Assembly (NCBI RefSeq): GCF_014642405.1
Contig: NZ_BMIN01000001.1
Coordinates: 186,001-250,000 of the forward strand
Length of the DNA stretch: 64,000 nt
Source: Pontibacillus salipaludis
GTDB taxonomy: Bacteria > Bacillota > Bacilli > Bacillales > BH030062
Direction: 5' to 3'
The notes under the pieces were generated by a model. The model was not told the DNA's origin. It did not search any database and saw only the letters and a program-made list of their open reading frames with translations. Within the stretch, counting starts at the first letter, position 1, and every line of letters starts with the position of its first letter. Position numbers and translations under genes: made by a program. This document shows, piece by piece, positions 51,218 to 60,561 of this stretch.

Positions 51218-53011
51218 TTATTGGCTTAGGTGAAGGAATTCTTCAACATCTTTCACACATAATTTTATAGCATCTTCCCAGAATTCTGGTTTTTCAATAT
51301 CAACGTTTAGATGTTTCATGGCTAGGTCTTCAACTCTCATACTACCTGTATCTTTCAATAACGCGATATACTTCTCTTCGAAGTCGCTTCCCTCTTCTAA
51401 TGCTTTCGCATAAATCCCTAGGCTAAATAAATAACCAAATGTGTACGGGAAGTTATAGAATGGAACACCTGTGATATGGAAATGAAGTTTAGATGCCCAC
51501 ATATGTGGATCATATTCTCCTAGCGCATCACAGTACGCTTCTTTTTGCGCTTCTTCCATTAGCTCATTAAGGCGTTCGACTGAAACTTGACCTTGTTTAC
51601 GCTCTTCATAAAACCTCGTTTCAAATAAGAAGCGAGCATGGATGTTCATGAAAAAGGCCACACTTCGATTCACCTTGTCCTCTAAAAGGGATAATCGCTC
51701 TTGTTCCGTCTCCGCTTTCTTAACAGCAGCATCTGCTACAATCATCTCAGCAAACGTCGATGCCGTTTCAGCCACGTTCATGGCATAGCGTTGATTTAAA
51801 GGGTGAACATCATCCATTACATGTTGATGGAAAGCGTGACCTAGTTCGTGAGCGAGTGTAGCAACATTTGAGGCGGTTCCAGAATAAGTCATAAAAATGC
51901 GCGTTTGTTTGCTGTCAGGAAAGCTTGTGCAAAAACCACCTGGTCGTTTGCCGCTTCGATCTTCAGCTTCAATCCACCTTTTTTCAAAGGCCATTTCTGC
52001 AAATGAAGCCATTTTAGGACCGAATTGATTAAACTGATCCACAATAAACTTTGCCCCTTCATCATAAGAAACTGTTTGTTCCTCATTTGTAATCGGTGCA
52101 CCGACATCATACCAATTCAGTTTTTCAAGACCAAGTAAATGTGCTTTTCGTTCAAGATATTTTACGAAAGTACCCTTATACTTTGTAATCGAAGACCACA
52201 TCGTATCAAGTGTTTTCTCACTCATTCGATTAATTTCAAGCGGCTCCTTAAGCACATTATCCCAATTTCTATGCTTATACGTTTGTAGTCGAAATCCTGA
52301 CAAGTGATTAATCGTTTCGCCAAATAAGTCTTGTTGTTCTGTCCAAGCATTTTGTAACTTGTGAAAAACGGCTTGCCTTACATCTCGATCAGCAGAGCTC
52401 AATTTGTTCGAAGCTTGTCCGACAGATAAATGATGAGATTCTCCATCTTCTTCTACTTCTACACTCATCTTGCCAACGATCGTATTATACATTTGACCCC
52501 ACGCGTGATATCCATCAATGCTTAAGTCATTAATAATTGCCTCTTGCTCAAGGGGTAAGTTTTCATTTGCTCTTCTTCTTTTTTCATTTAATACAAATTG
52601 TAAATTGGATAACTCGGGAGAATCGAGTAGGTCATTCCACACGCTTTCTTCAACTTGAACCAATTTTTGATCAAGCTGTGTCATTGTTGTGGAAAACAAA
52701 GCTCCCATCTGACTGACTTGCGCTCTTAATAAACTAGCTTTTTTGTCGTCAACATTTTGAGCAGACAAACAACTAATAAATGCACCGCTTTCTCGTATTT
52801 GCGTCGTAACGGTTTCTAAGTGTTGAATAATCGTCGCAAGTGCCTCCACTTCATTTACACTTTCAGGGGTAGTAAATTGATTTACCTTTTCACTCAAGCC
52901 TTGCAGATTATCATTTAAGGTATGTAAATATTGCTTAAAAGCCTCTGATTCACTGCCTCCCTCAAAGATTACATCTAAATCCCACGTTAAATCATAAGAC
53001 GTTTTCGTCAT
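51218..53011 (-). CDS. pepF: Oligoendopeptidase F (M3 family metallopeptidase)
   Basis: Zinc peptidase of 597 residues that cuts small peptides in the cytoplasm. The HExxH motif is in 'TLAHELGHAFHQHVM' with the third ligand Glu in 'NVAETASTFAEMIVADA'. The N-terminal part ('TSYDLTWDLDVIF', 'TLNDNLQGLSEKVNQF') and C-terminal 'YNFPYTFGYLFSLGIYAKALEEG' are typical of PepF. Start: the ATG at 53011 follows GAAGGAGG; a longer in-frame frame upstream has no RBS. The gene is monocistronic. Confidence 0.95.
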   Translation of the reverse strand: MTKTSYDLTWDLDVIFEGGSESEAFKQYLHTLNDNLQGLSEKVNQFTTPESVNEVEALATIIQHLETVTTQIRESGAFISCLSAQNVDDKKASLLRAQVSQMGALFSTTMTQLDQKLVQVEESVWNDLLDSPELSNLQFVLNEKRRRANENLPLEQEAIINDLSIDGYHAWGQMYNTIVGKMSVEVEEDGESHHLSVGQASNKLSSADRDVRQAVFHKLQNAWTEQQDLFGETINHLSGFRLQTYKHRNWDNVLKEPLEINRMSEKTLDTMWSSITKYKGTFVKYLERKAHLLGLEKLNWYDVGAPITNEEQTVSYDEGAKFIVDQFNQFGPKMASFAEMAFEKRWIEAEDRSGKRPGGFCTSFPDSKQTRIFMTYSGTASNVATLAHELGHAFHQHVMDDVHPLNQRYAMNVAETASTFAEMIVADAAVKKAETEQERLSLLEDKVNRSVAFFMNIHARFLFETRFYEERKQGQVSVERLNELMEEAQKEAYCDALGEYDPHMWASKLHFHITGVPFYNFPYTFGYLFSLGIYAKALEEGSDFEEKYIALLKDTGSMRVEDLAMKHLNVDIEKPEFWEDAIKLCVKDVEEFLHLSQ

Positions 53012-53098
53012 TGAATATCCTCCTTCATTATTTCGTAACTCTAAGTATATTAAATTTTCATAATATTTTCTACACTTAAGCACTTTTATTTACAAAAA

Positions 53099-53136
53099 CA
53101 AACAACACCCCTTCCACAGGGAAGGGGTGTTGTTTA
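53099..53136 (-). terminator. Terminator of the DUF4397 gene
   Basis: A perfect 16-bp stem (AAACAACACCCCTTCC and complement, 53100-53135) with a 4-base loop and T-run on the minus strand, at the stop codon. Confidence 0.9.
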
Positions 53137-53904
53137 TATAAATATGGCTTCTAGTGTAGGTTCACCATTAGCATATCCTACTGCTACAGCATTATAGATT
53201 CCTTCAGACTCTAACATTACACCTGGGACAGTGAGGACAACTTGTTTAGATCCTGCCGGCCTAACTTCTAAGTCTACCTGTGTCGGAGGAAGAGTCACAT
53301 AGTTGGTTGCCTCCTTAAAGCCTACATTCGGAAATAGAACTTCCCCTCCTTTAACCGCAATGTCGACACGCGGAGCATCTGGGGATAAATGAATGAACCG
53401 CGCTTTCGCTTTACCTTGAGCTGGTGTCATATCATCAACATAAGGTACCAGAGTTAGTTCTTCAACATTCCCGGCAGCGGCAACCGTATAAGCCTGACCT
53501 GGGTCTACTCGAACATCTTTCGTCAGTACCGCCTCAGATTTTCCAGTTGGAGTAATCTTAATACGATAATCACCCGCCATAACCGGTACGTATTGACTGA
53601 CTTGTTTAAAGGCTACATTTTGAAGAAGCTGCTGACCATTTACATACACATCAACATTAGGAGCATTAGGTGATGCGTGAAAAACCCTTACATAAGACAT
53701 GTTCTGATGATTTGCCTGTTGGGTGTTCTGTTGTTCTGTTGAACGGTGCATCCCCGTTAGTTGACGCATGCACTCATAATGCTTCATGTAATACATCATA
53801 TGTTTATTAGGATCTATATACTTGTAGTAATTAGCGAGCAAATCGTACATTGAAGCATTTTGGATGAGGCTTTGTTCATATTGATTGTAATAGTATGGAT
53901 TCAT
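53134..53904 (-). CDS. DUF4397 domain protein with Tyr-rich N-terminus
   Basis: A 256-residue protein with a Tyr/Gln-rich helical N-terminus ('NPYYYNQYEQSLIQNASMYDLLANYYKYI', 'MMYYMKHYECMRQLTGMH'), a Gln/Asn linker and a tandem DUF4397 domain: 'MSYVRVFHASPNAPNVDVYVNGQQLLQNVAFKQVSQYVPVMAGDYRI' and the similar 'KARFIHLSPDAPRVDIAVKGGEVLFPNVGFKEATNYVTL'. DUF4397 folds as a beta-sandwich and is usually surface or spore-coat related. No signal peptide is seen, so a spore coat or cytoplasmic place is possible. Start ATG 53904 is set by the RBS AGGGGGA. Confidence 0.88.
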   Translation of the reverse strand: MNPYYYNQYEQSLIQNASMYDLLANYYKYIDPNKHMMYYMKHYECMRQLTGMHRSTEQQNTQQANHQNMSYVRVFHASPNAPNVDVYVNGQQLLQNVAFKQVSQYVPVMAGDYRIKITPTGKSEAVLTKDVRVDPGQAYTVAAAGNVEELTLVPYVDDMTPAQGKAKARFIHLSPDAPRVDIAVKGGEVLFPNVGFKEATNYVTLPPTQVDLEVRPAGSKQVVLTVPGVMLESEGIYNAVAVGYANGEPTLEAIFI

Positions 53905-54089
53905 TTTGCTTAATTCCCCCTTAAATAGCAATCTTCACTAATGACTATGTGAAATAGTTCCTAAACATGCCTTTAAAATTGGTATTTACATACTGAACAA
54001 GCCTCAATGTGAGAGGATGTATTTTACAAGAGTCTTTGTGGTATGATACAGTCTAACAGAATTGAATTTTCAGCAAGGGAGATGTTCTT

Positions 54090-54851
54090 TTGACATTCAA
54101 GAAAAAACTGGCCACATTGCTATTTGGCCTTGTCCTTTCCGTAGGAATCGTAGGGTGCTCAAGTAGCGAAGAAGGCTCTAATGATAATGACTCCAAAGAT
54201 ACTGAAACGACAGAAGAAAGCAAGGATAGCGAAAACAAAGAAGAAAAAAATTCAGAAAACAATGACAAAGAATCTGAAGGAGACGTAGCCGCTGTAGTAA
54301 ATGGCGAAGAGATTCCTATGTCTCGCTTAAACGATTCCATTGAGCAACAAAAGCAGATGGCGAAGCAACAAGGTATGGAGCTTAAAGATGAACAACTTAC
54401 ACAAATGAAAGATTCGATCCTGACTCAACTCATTAACCTAGAAGTTGTTAAACAAGAAGCGGAATCTTCGGATATTAACGTTTCTGATGAAGAAGTACAA
54501 AAAGATTTAGATAACATCATCAAGCAAAATGGTGGCGAAGAACAGTTTAACAAGCTCTTAGAAAAAGAAGAAATTTCTAAAGAGGAAGTAAAAGATCAAC
54601 TTCGCACTCAAATCATGCTTGATAAATTTATTGCTGAAAACACAGAAGAAGTAAAAGTAACAGACGAAGAGATTCAAAAGCAATATGATCAACTAGCTAA
54701 AAGTAGTGAAGGAAGTGAACAGGAAGTTCCGGAGCTAAAAGAAGTGAAAGATCAAATTAAACAAAGCATTCAGCAACAAAAGAAACAACAGCAAGAAAAA
54801 CAGCTAGTAGACAAGCTGAAAAAAGATGCTGAAATCGAAAAGAAAGTATAA
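54090..54851 (+). CDS. SurA-N-type lipoprotein (PrsA-like, no PPIase domain)
   Basis: Secreted lipoprotein of 253 residues. The signal peptide ends at a lipobox, 'LSVGIVGCSSSEEG' (Cys about residue 24). A long Ser/Asp/Glu/Asn/Lys-rich acidic linker follows (about 26-65), then a SurA N-terminal fold with 'AAVVNGEEIPMSRLNDSIEQQKQMAKQQGMELKD' and 'EVQKDLDNIIKQNGGEEQFNKLLEKEEISKEEVKDQLRTQIM'. The C-terminus is a highly charged coiled coil. PrsA's parvulin domain is missing, so it is probably a chaperone for exported proteins rather than an isomerase. Start is TTG with RBS AAGGGAG. Monocistronic. Confidence 0.88.
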   Translation: MTFKKKLATLLFGLVLSVGIVGCSSSEEGSNDNDSKDTETTEESKDSENKEEKNSENNDKESEGDVAAVVNGEEIPMSRLNDSIEQQKQMAKQQGMELKDEQLTQMKDSILTQLINLEVVKQEAESSDINVSDEEVQKDLDNIIKQNGGEEQFNKLLEKEEISKEEVKDQLRTQIMLDKFIAENTEEVKVTDEEIQKQYDQLAKSSEGSEQEVPELKEVKDQIKQSIQQQKKQQQEKQLVDKLKKDAEIEKKV

Positions 54852-54856
54852 TGTAT

Positions 54857-54890
54857 AAAAAGCAGCCATAGCATGGCTGCTTTTTTTATT
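54857..54890 (+). terminator. Terminator of the SurA-like lipoprotein gene
   Basis: AAAAGCAGCCAT and ATGGCTGCTTTT form a perfect 12-bp stem with a 4-base loop and eight Ts, right after the stop codon. Confidence 0.9.
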
Positions 54891-54938
54891 AGACAAATTC
54901 CGCTTTTAAAGCTATTTTTTCTATTACAATCTTGCTTA

Positions 54939-57900
54939 TTAACGAATCGAGTGTTCGATCTTTTGTTTTGTGGTTTTAAGTTTGTCGAGGTCAACACGCT
55001 CTTCAAGGGAACTTAGTAAACCATTGTAATATTCTTCTACGCTTCTTTTTGACTTCTCTTGGTACTCTTCAGTGAGTGTCTTCCATTCTGAAATATAATA
55101 ACGGATAAGCCATTCATCATTGGATTTTATTACCGATTCTACATGAGGTAGCAAACCATCTAGGAGAGCCTCTTTCATTTTTTCTTTCTCATTTTGTTCG
55201 AAAAATGCTTTAGGGTTTCTAAATAAACCTAGTGCCTGCTCAATAGCTTTATCTTTCTTTGAAATAGGTAGATCTGGTTGAATCTCTGGTGTCTGGATCT
55301 TCTTATCTTCGTAATAAGGAAGTGATACAGATGCTATTTCCCTTTTACACTTCTCCTCGAGGTCATGTTTCCATTCTTTGGCTGTTGTATTTGTGAACGT
55401 TTCTAAACGAATGGTTACAGCTCTCAGTTCCTGAAGTAATTCATGCTCAAGCATTTCTTTCAAGTGATTAAAACTTTTTTGAAGTGCTTCTTTTGCCTCT
55501 TTACCATTGCCTTTTATTACAGCCGGATTAAACGATTGCTTAAATAGATCAGAAAAAGCTAACGATAAACGCTCTTGAACATAATAGATTTGTTTGGTCA
55601 CTTTATTTTCAATGGATTGCTCGTAGCGTGTTTTATCTGAACCTTCAATTTGAGAGACTAAGTCTTTTTTCTCTTTTTGATATTCAATTTTCTTTTCTTC
55701 TTTTTGCTTCTGGTCTAAAGAGGCGGATTGAATATATTGTTCAATTGTATTCCTTGCTCGCTCTAGATCATGAAAAGCAGCGTGAATAAGGAGTTGTACT
55801 AGTTCTTGTTGTATAAACTGATAGAACGACTTTTCAAATTCCACTATTCCCGATGTACCAGTAACAGATGTTATTTCGGATTTTCCTGTACGTTCTTCTA
55901 TAGCCATTTTACTGGATACAGGAAATAACCGAGGTAAGCGAATTCCATATTGAAGTAATTGTTCTTCTACATAGTTTGTAACGAGATCTAATTCTTCGCT
56001 TGTTTTAGCAAGATCTGAAGCGTTAACGACAAAGAACATTTTATCCATACTAAATGCGTCTTTCACTCGTCCGAGTTGTAAAAGGAAGTCCCGATCTGCA
56101 CCTGAGAAAGCATGGTTATAATAAGTTACAAATAGAATTGCGTCTGCCTCTTTAATGTATTCAAAAGAGGTTTCTGTATGGCGCGCATTAACTGAGTCAG
56201 CACCAGGTGTGTCTACAAGGGTGATTCCTTCTCTGGTAAGGGCACAATCGTAGTACAATTCCATCCATTCAATGAAGCAAGATCGCTCTTCATTCGCGAC
56301 AAATTCCTTGAATTCTTCTACGCCGACTTCAAGCGTTCCTCCAAGATGATCTCTAATGTATGAATACCCATTTGTGACAGCTCTAAGAAAGGACCATCTT
56401 TTTTGGTCAGGGGTGATCGAAGATATGCGATCGTTATCTTCTTCTATCCATTTTACTAAGTGATCAATAGTCTTAAATTGATCACTATAGTGATCTGTCG
56501 CATAAGCGAGATCCTCTTTTAAATCTTCTAATTCTTTCACTTTTACTCGAACACTACCATGAGGGTATTCCTCTGTAACGGGTAGTATTTTATTAATAGT
56601 TGCTGTTGTAGGATTAGGTGACACAGGTAAGACTGCTTCACCTAACAGAGCATTTGCAAACGATGATTTCCCAGCTGAGAAAGCCCCGAATAAAGCGACT
56701 GTGTAATGCCTGGATTGTAGGCGACTCTTCTTTTCTAGTAAATCCTGTTGTAACGAACCGAACCCTTGCAAGGGTTGTAGTGCAGCATATGTCTCATCTA
56801 ATCGCTCAATCGCTTTTTCAATTGTAACCCCTTTTTTGTTTTGAAAATTGGAATTTTCCTCATCCTCATTACTGGATTGGGGCTTATCATTCTTTTTAGG
56901 TGCTTTGACATCTAGCTCTACACCTCTACGAACACGATGTTCTCGTGTGAATAGTGTTGAAGTAGCATCATCAAGCGCTCCTTCAATATCATGAGCTCCT
57001 TTTCTGATATTCATTAGAGAATCTTTTCTTTCAGATAGGTCATTATGAAGGGAATCAAGCTGTTGTTTATAAGATAAGTATTGATTCTCGGATTCTTCCT
57101 TCGCCTTAAGCTGTTCTAATTTCTCTGCTTTTTCATTCTCTAGAAATTGAGAAGCTTCTCCCCAAAGTTTAAGCGCCTCGTCTTTAACCAAACGCTTAAT
57201 CTCACGTGAAACATCTTCAGAATACTGAAGTACATAATCTCCACCAGACCCAGCACCTTTTTGAATGGTGTTGTCAAGTAAATCAGAAGCAAAAGTAAAG
57301 GTGAAATTCTCAAATTTTTGCAAAGTAGTTTCATCGAAAACATTGTATGATTTCGCTGTTTCGACAAGAGCTTTCCTTACCGGCCATTCCAGTTTCGCCT
57401 TAGCCTGTTGAGATAATGCTTCATGAAATGCTTCTAGCCTTTCTTCTCGAGCTGCTTCTGTTTTCGATTTCGAGAAGAAAATCCCCACCTTAAAATTTGA
57501 TTGTTGAGACTCTATATATGAACGGGCTTTTTCTCTAACTTCATAAGGCATAAGGGTCGCATTTCGTAATGAATGATCCACTCGCTTTCTTAAATCATCT
57601 TCCGCATTCTCTGGTATGGCTTTCGTTTCATTCATTTGTTCTTGAGATGAAAGATCCCTAACTTCATTTTGAAAAGAAGCTAGTTTCTTTTCAAGACCCT
57701 CTTGTACGTCTTTGTTATCTTCCTTTAATTGAGCGATATATTCGGTGATAAGCGTTTTGCTGGATTGATTGATCGTTTCTTTAATAATTGTTCTCTTCTG
57801 GTTAATGAATTGATTAAGGGTTGACTTCATTTCCTCGAATTGATTCAAATGTAGTTCGAGATTTGTCAGTGTAGTAAAGAAGACCCCTTCTGTCTTAATA

Positions 57901-58577
57901 CTCCAATTGTTTAGCGCGTCGTATACACTTTGCTTAAAAGAAGAAAATGTTAATTCAGATTCATCGTGTTTATCGATCTGATTCACTATAATGTAAATGG
58001 GCTTCCCTTTTTCCTGCATTTCTGATAAAAAGGCTAAATTCACCTCAGATTGAACATGATTGTAATCCATCACATAGAACAATACGTCCACTACATGGAG
58101 AGCTGACTCTGTCATTACTCTATCGGCATCATTTGATGAATCAATCCCCGGAGTATCAAGAATGGTTACGTTCTCAGGTAAATGAGTGTCTTGTTTAGTC
58201 AGTTCAAGTTCTTTAATGGCATCGCCATCTTTACAGAATTGTTGTATTTGATCCATATTATATGGTTCAGGGTATTCAATTGGATCTTCCTCAGTGAAAT
58301 AAACACGAGCATACCCCTCCCCCTTTTTAACTTTCACAAGATTGGCGCTCGTTGGAATAGGACTCGATGGTAAAAGTTCCTCTTCAAGAAGCGTGTTAAT
58401 CATAGTTGATTTCCCAGCTGAAAAATGTCCGGCAAAGCCAATCACAAGCTCTTGATTTTGTTGTTTCTCCAATAAATCCAGCGCTTTCTCAGCTGATTCT
58501 TGAGCTTCATACATGGTAAATTGCTTAAATAAACTAGCTAATGGATGTAAAGAATCTTGGTACTGGTCAGTTGTCAT
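54939..58577 (-). CDS. dynA: Two-headed bacterial dynamin DynA (YpbR)
   Basis: Large soluble GTPase of 1212 residues, with two complete dynamin modules in one chain, as in B. subtilis DynA. First P-loop 'GFAGHFSAGKSTMINTLL' (about residue 47), first DTPG in 'VTILDTPGIDSSNDADRV' (about 141); second P-loop 'VALFGAFSAGKSSFANALLG' (about 629), second DTPG in 'ITLVDTPGADSVNARHT' (about 789). Long coiled-coil stretches lie between and after each. DynA tethers and fuses membranes and helps cells survive membrane damage and phage attack. The gene is alone on its strand. RBS AAAGGAG. Confidence 0.95.
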   Translation of the reverse strand: MTTDQYQDSLHPLASLFKQFTMYEAQESAEKALDLLEKQQNQELVIGFAGHFSAGKSTMINTLLEEELLPSSPIPTSANLVKVKKGEGYARVYFTEEDPIEYPEPYNMDQIQQFCKDGDAIKELELTKQDTHLPENVTILDTPGIDSSNDADRVMTESALHVVDVLFYVMDYNHVQSEVNLAFLSEMQEKGKPIYIIVNQIDKHDESELTFSSFKQSVYDALNNWSIKTEGVFFTTLTNLELHLNQFEEMKSTLNQFINQKRTIIKETINQSSKTLITEYIAQLKEDNKDVQEGLEKKLASFQNEVRDLSSQEQMNETKAIPENAEDDLRKRVDHSLRNATLMPYEVREKARSYIESQQSNFKVGIFFSKSKTEAAREERLEAFHEALSQQAKAKLEWPVRKALVETAKSYNVFDETTLQKFENFTFTFASDLLDNTIQKGAGSGGDYVLQYSEDVSREIKRLVKDEALKLWGEASQFLENEKAEKLEQLKAKEESENQYLSYKQQLDSLHNDLSERKDSLMNIRKGAHDIEGALDDATSTLFTREHRVRRGVELDVKAPKKNDKPQSSNEDEENSNFQNKKGVTIEKAIERLDETYAALQPLQGFGSLQQDLLEKKSRLQSRHYTVALFGAFSAGKSSFANALLGEAVLPVSPNPTTATINKILPVTEEYPHGSVRVKVKELEDLKEDLAYATDHYSDQFKTIDHLVKWIEEDNDRISSITPDQKRWSFLRAVTNGYSYIRDHLGGTLEVGVEEFKEFVANEERSCFIEWMELYYDCALTREGITLVDTPGADSVNARHTETSFEYIKEADAILFVTYYNHAFSGADRDFLLQLGRVKDAFSMDKMFFVVNASDLAKTSEELDLVTNYVEEQLLQYGIRLPRLFPVSSKMAIEERTGKSEITSVTGTSGIVEFEKSFYQFIQQELVQLLIHAAFHDLERARNTIEQYIQSASLDQKQKEEKKIEYQKEKKDLVSQIEGSDKTRYEQSIENKVTKQIYYVQERLSLAFSDLFKQSFNPAVIKGNGKEAKEALQKSFNHLKEMLEHELLQELRAVTIRLETFTNTTAKEWKHDLEEKCKREIASVSLPYYEDKKIQTPEIQPDLPISKKDKAIEQALGLFRNPKAFFEQNEKEKMKEALLDGLLPHVESVIKSNDEWLIRYYISEWKTLTEEYQEKSKRSVEEYYNGLLSSLEERVDLDKLKTTKQKIEHSIR

Positions 58578-58683
58578 GATACTGGTAACTCCTTTATAAA
58601 CAGTTCATTCTTTATTGTATTGAAATTGTGCGTCAATTGATAACGGTTACCATGATTTTAACATCTCTTCCCTTTTTATTCAC

Positions 58684-58724
58684 GAAAAAACCAGGTACAC
58701 TTTAATCCATACATGTACCTGGGT
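58684..58724 (-). terminator. Terminator of the nucleoside deaminase gene
   Basis: Minus-strand ACCCAGGTACA pairs with TGTACCTGGTT around a 14-base loop and six Ts follow, 13 bases after the deaminase stop codon. Confidence 0.8.
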
Positions 58725-58736
58725 GCATTCATTCAC

Positions 58737-59387
58737 CTAGAGGTGTAAACTTTTTGATTGTTTGATTAGTGATTTTTGTATTAATAGATACACATTTTCA
58801 AACGGGAGATGCTTGTACTGCTGAAGTGTACCGTGACTTGCAAATTCCCTTCCCACTTCAACGGCCTCAGGGTATTCCCTTTTCATCTCTTCTATAACGA
58901 ATGTTTTTTTAGGGTCATGTTCAATGTCATAGGCAACGTTTAAAACAATAGATACTTCTTCAATGTTAGCGAACGGGCCTTTCACTTTAATGATTTTTCG
59001 ACTCATATAAGGCGTCGCCCCTAGTAAATTAACACTCCCCCCGTACTCATCTTTTGCGGCATACTTTAAATTTTTTATACCAGACATGTATAACGCTCCC
59101 ATGCATAGAGGACATGGTTCTAACGTCGAGTAAAGAGTATAAGAACCTCGGTATGTATGTACACGATTATCGATATTTAAAAGGGCATTTACTTCAGCAT
59201 GCGCAATTTCATTACAACTAACCCCTTCACCAGGAAGCTCACAATGAACCGCGCATTTTCCTTCAGCAATGATCTCTCCATCTTCATTTGTGACTAATGC
59301 AGCTATTGGCTTAGACCCTAGTGAATAGGATTCCCAAGCTAATTCAAAGCCCCTTTTCCACTGACTAGATAATTGATACCATTCCAC
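58737..59387 (-). CDS. Nucleoside deaminase (cytidine/deoxycytidylate deaminase family) with C-terminal extension
   Basis: Zinc deaminase of 216 residues. The HAE motif is H63-A-E65 in 'IAHAEVNALLNI', and the PCxxC motif is in 'LEPCPLCMGALYMSG' (C92, C95), which gives the zinc site. The core (residues 10-160) resembles guanine or tRNA-adenosine deaminases, but the 55-residue C-terminal tail ('KRENPEAVEVGREF...' type, with 'YKHLPFENVYLLIQKSL') is unusual and longer than TadA. Substrate is unknown. Start is GTG with RBS AAGGAGGG. Monocistronic. Confidence 0.88.
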   Translation of the reverse strand: MEWYQLSSQWKRGFELAWESYSLGSKPIAALVTNEDGEIIAEGKCAVHCELPGEGVSCNEIAHAEVNALLNIDNRVHTYRGSYTLYSTLEPCPLCMGALYMSGIKNLKYAAKDEYGGSVNLLGATPYMSRKIIKVKGPFANIEEVSIVLNVAYDIEHDPKKTFVIEEMKREYPEAVEVGREFASHGTLQQYKHLPFENVYLLIQKSLIKQSKSLHL

Positions 59388-59448
59388 AAAATCCCTCCTT
59401 CCATCTTCTTGTATCTTATTAGACTTTGAAAGAAGAAAATCCTCCTAG

Positions 59449-60387
59449 TTACAAATAACGACGTAACGCTTTTAAGAGTAATTCTTCTACAGGGAGGCCA
59501 AGTTCTTCAGCTTCCTGTTGATACCGCTTCAGTATTTTGGTTGGTATATCAATGGAAGTTGTAGTAAAGCCCGACATTAGGTGAGCAACAAAAGTTTTAG
59601 GATCATAATAGATTTCTCCCTTTTCTATATACCGTAGTAACAATTGTAGTTCATCCTCTGTAATCTTTAATTGTCCTAACCTGCATCGAACGTAAAAATC
59701 ACCTAGATCTGTTTCATAGATTTGTATATTTTTTTTGCCTAGCTGTAAGATCATTTTGTACAACAAATCATATACAGGGTGATCCATATTACGAGGAATA
59801 GGTACAGAGAATTCTGCAAATCCTTTTTGTTTAATATAATCTCGCTCCGGCCATATTCCTTTTCCTTCAATATTTTCATGTATATGGATTTCTTTGCCGT
59901 TACTCATCAAAGTTTTTAATGGAGATGTACTCACAACCCGCGTCATGACGCCATTTATACGCACCTTATCAAAAATACGGACTTCTCGCGAAATTAGTTG
60001 CACCAAAGCCCCATATTCCCCTTCTCGATTCGACACAGTTCGCTCCTTCAAACGGTCTTTAAATCGTTCAATTTCTTCCAATTCAAAAAAGCGCCGCTTT
60101 TGTTTTCCGATGATCTTCGTGAAACTTTCCACCTCTCCTTTCCCCACAAACTGCATTAAGTATTGCGGAGAAATTCCAGCTCGTTTCGCTGCCTCCTTTA
60201 CAGTTAATCCATTCATATCATAAGTCCTTCTAATATGTTCAATCTCTTCTTCCTTGAATCGATACCCCCCATCTCGTCTGTAAGTATCTGGGTTAACCGG
60301 CATGATTTGCTCTTGTTTGATCATGTATCGTATTTGCCTCTCTGATTTATGTAACTTTTTGGAAACTTGCTGAATAGACAAGTACAT
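59449..60387 (-). CDS. Unknown DNA-binding protein with two N-terminal HTH units and a C-terminal RHH-like helix pair
   Basis: A 312-residue protein that I do not recognise as a named family. Residues 1-52 look like a MerR/excisionase-type HTH ('LSIQQVSKKLHKSERQIRYMIKQEQIMPVN', then 'GGYRFKEEEIEHI'); residues 58-105 form a second similar unit ('LTVKEAAKRAGISPQYLMQFVGKGEVES'). The middle has strands and helices ('SREVRIFDKVRINGVMTRVVST', 'KIQIYETDLGDFYVRCRLGQLKITED') and the last 38 residues ('TTTSIDIPTKILKRYQQEAEEL', then 'PVEELLLKALRRYL') fit a ribbon-helix-helix tail. It is divergent from a tyrosine recombinase over a 174-base AT-rich region and may regulate or assist it. RBS AGGGGGAG. Confidence 0.75.
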   Translation of the reverse strand: MYLSIQQVSKKLHKSERQIRYMIKQEQIMPVNPDTYRRDGGYRFKEEEIEHIRRTYDMNGLTVKEAAKRAGISPQYLMQFVGKGEVESFTKIIGKQKRRFFELEEIERFKDRLKERTVSNREGEYGALVQLISREVRIFDKVRINGVMTRVVSTSPLKTLMSNGKEIHIHENIEGKGIWPERDYIKQKGFAEFSVPIPRNMDHPVYDLLYKMILQLGKKNIQIYETDLGDFYVRCRLGQLKITEDELQLLLRYIEKGEIYYDPKTFVAHLMSGFTTTSIDIPTKILKRYQQEAEELGLPVEELLLKALRRYL

Positions 60388-60561
60388 ATTCGCTCCCCCT
60401 ATTACAAAAATATATAATAACTATATATTCTATTATAATTTATACATTTGTAACTGAACATAGAATAATAAACAATTTTTCTAGGTTTATAGAAAAATGC
60501 TATGTTATAGTATAGATAGAAAGTTTTGGTTTTGTCATTTAATAAACGAAGGGAGAACATT
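60388..60561. promoter_or_regulatory. Divergent promoter region of the recombinase and HTH protein, with a 9-6-9 inverted repeat
   Basis: AT-rich DNA between divergent genes. ATTTTTCTA (60475-60483), six bases, then its perfect complement (60490-60498). The repeat overlaps where the -35 of a recombinase promoter with TATAGT/TATAGA at 60506-60516 would be. The layout fits either an operator or a recombinase core site, which also has arms around a 6-8 base spacer. Confidence 0.5.
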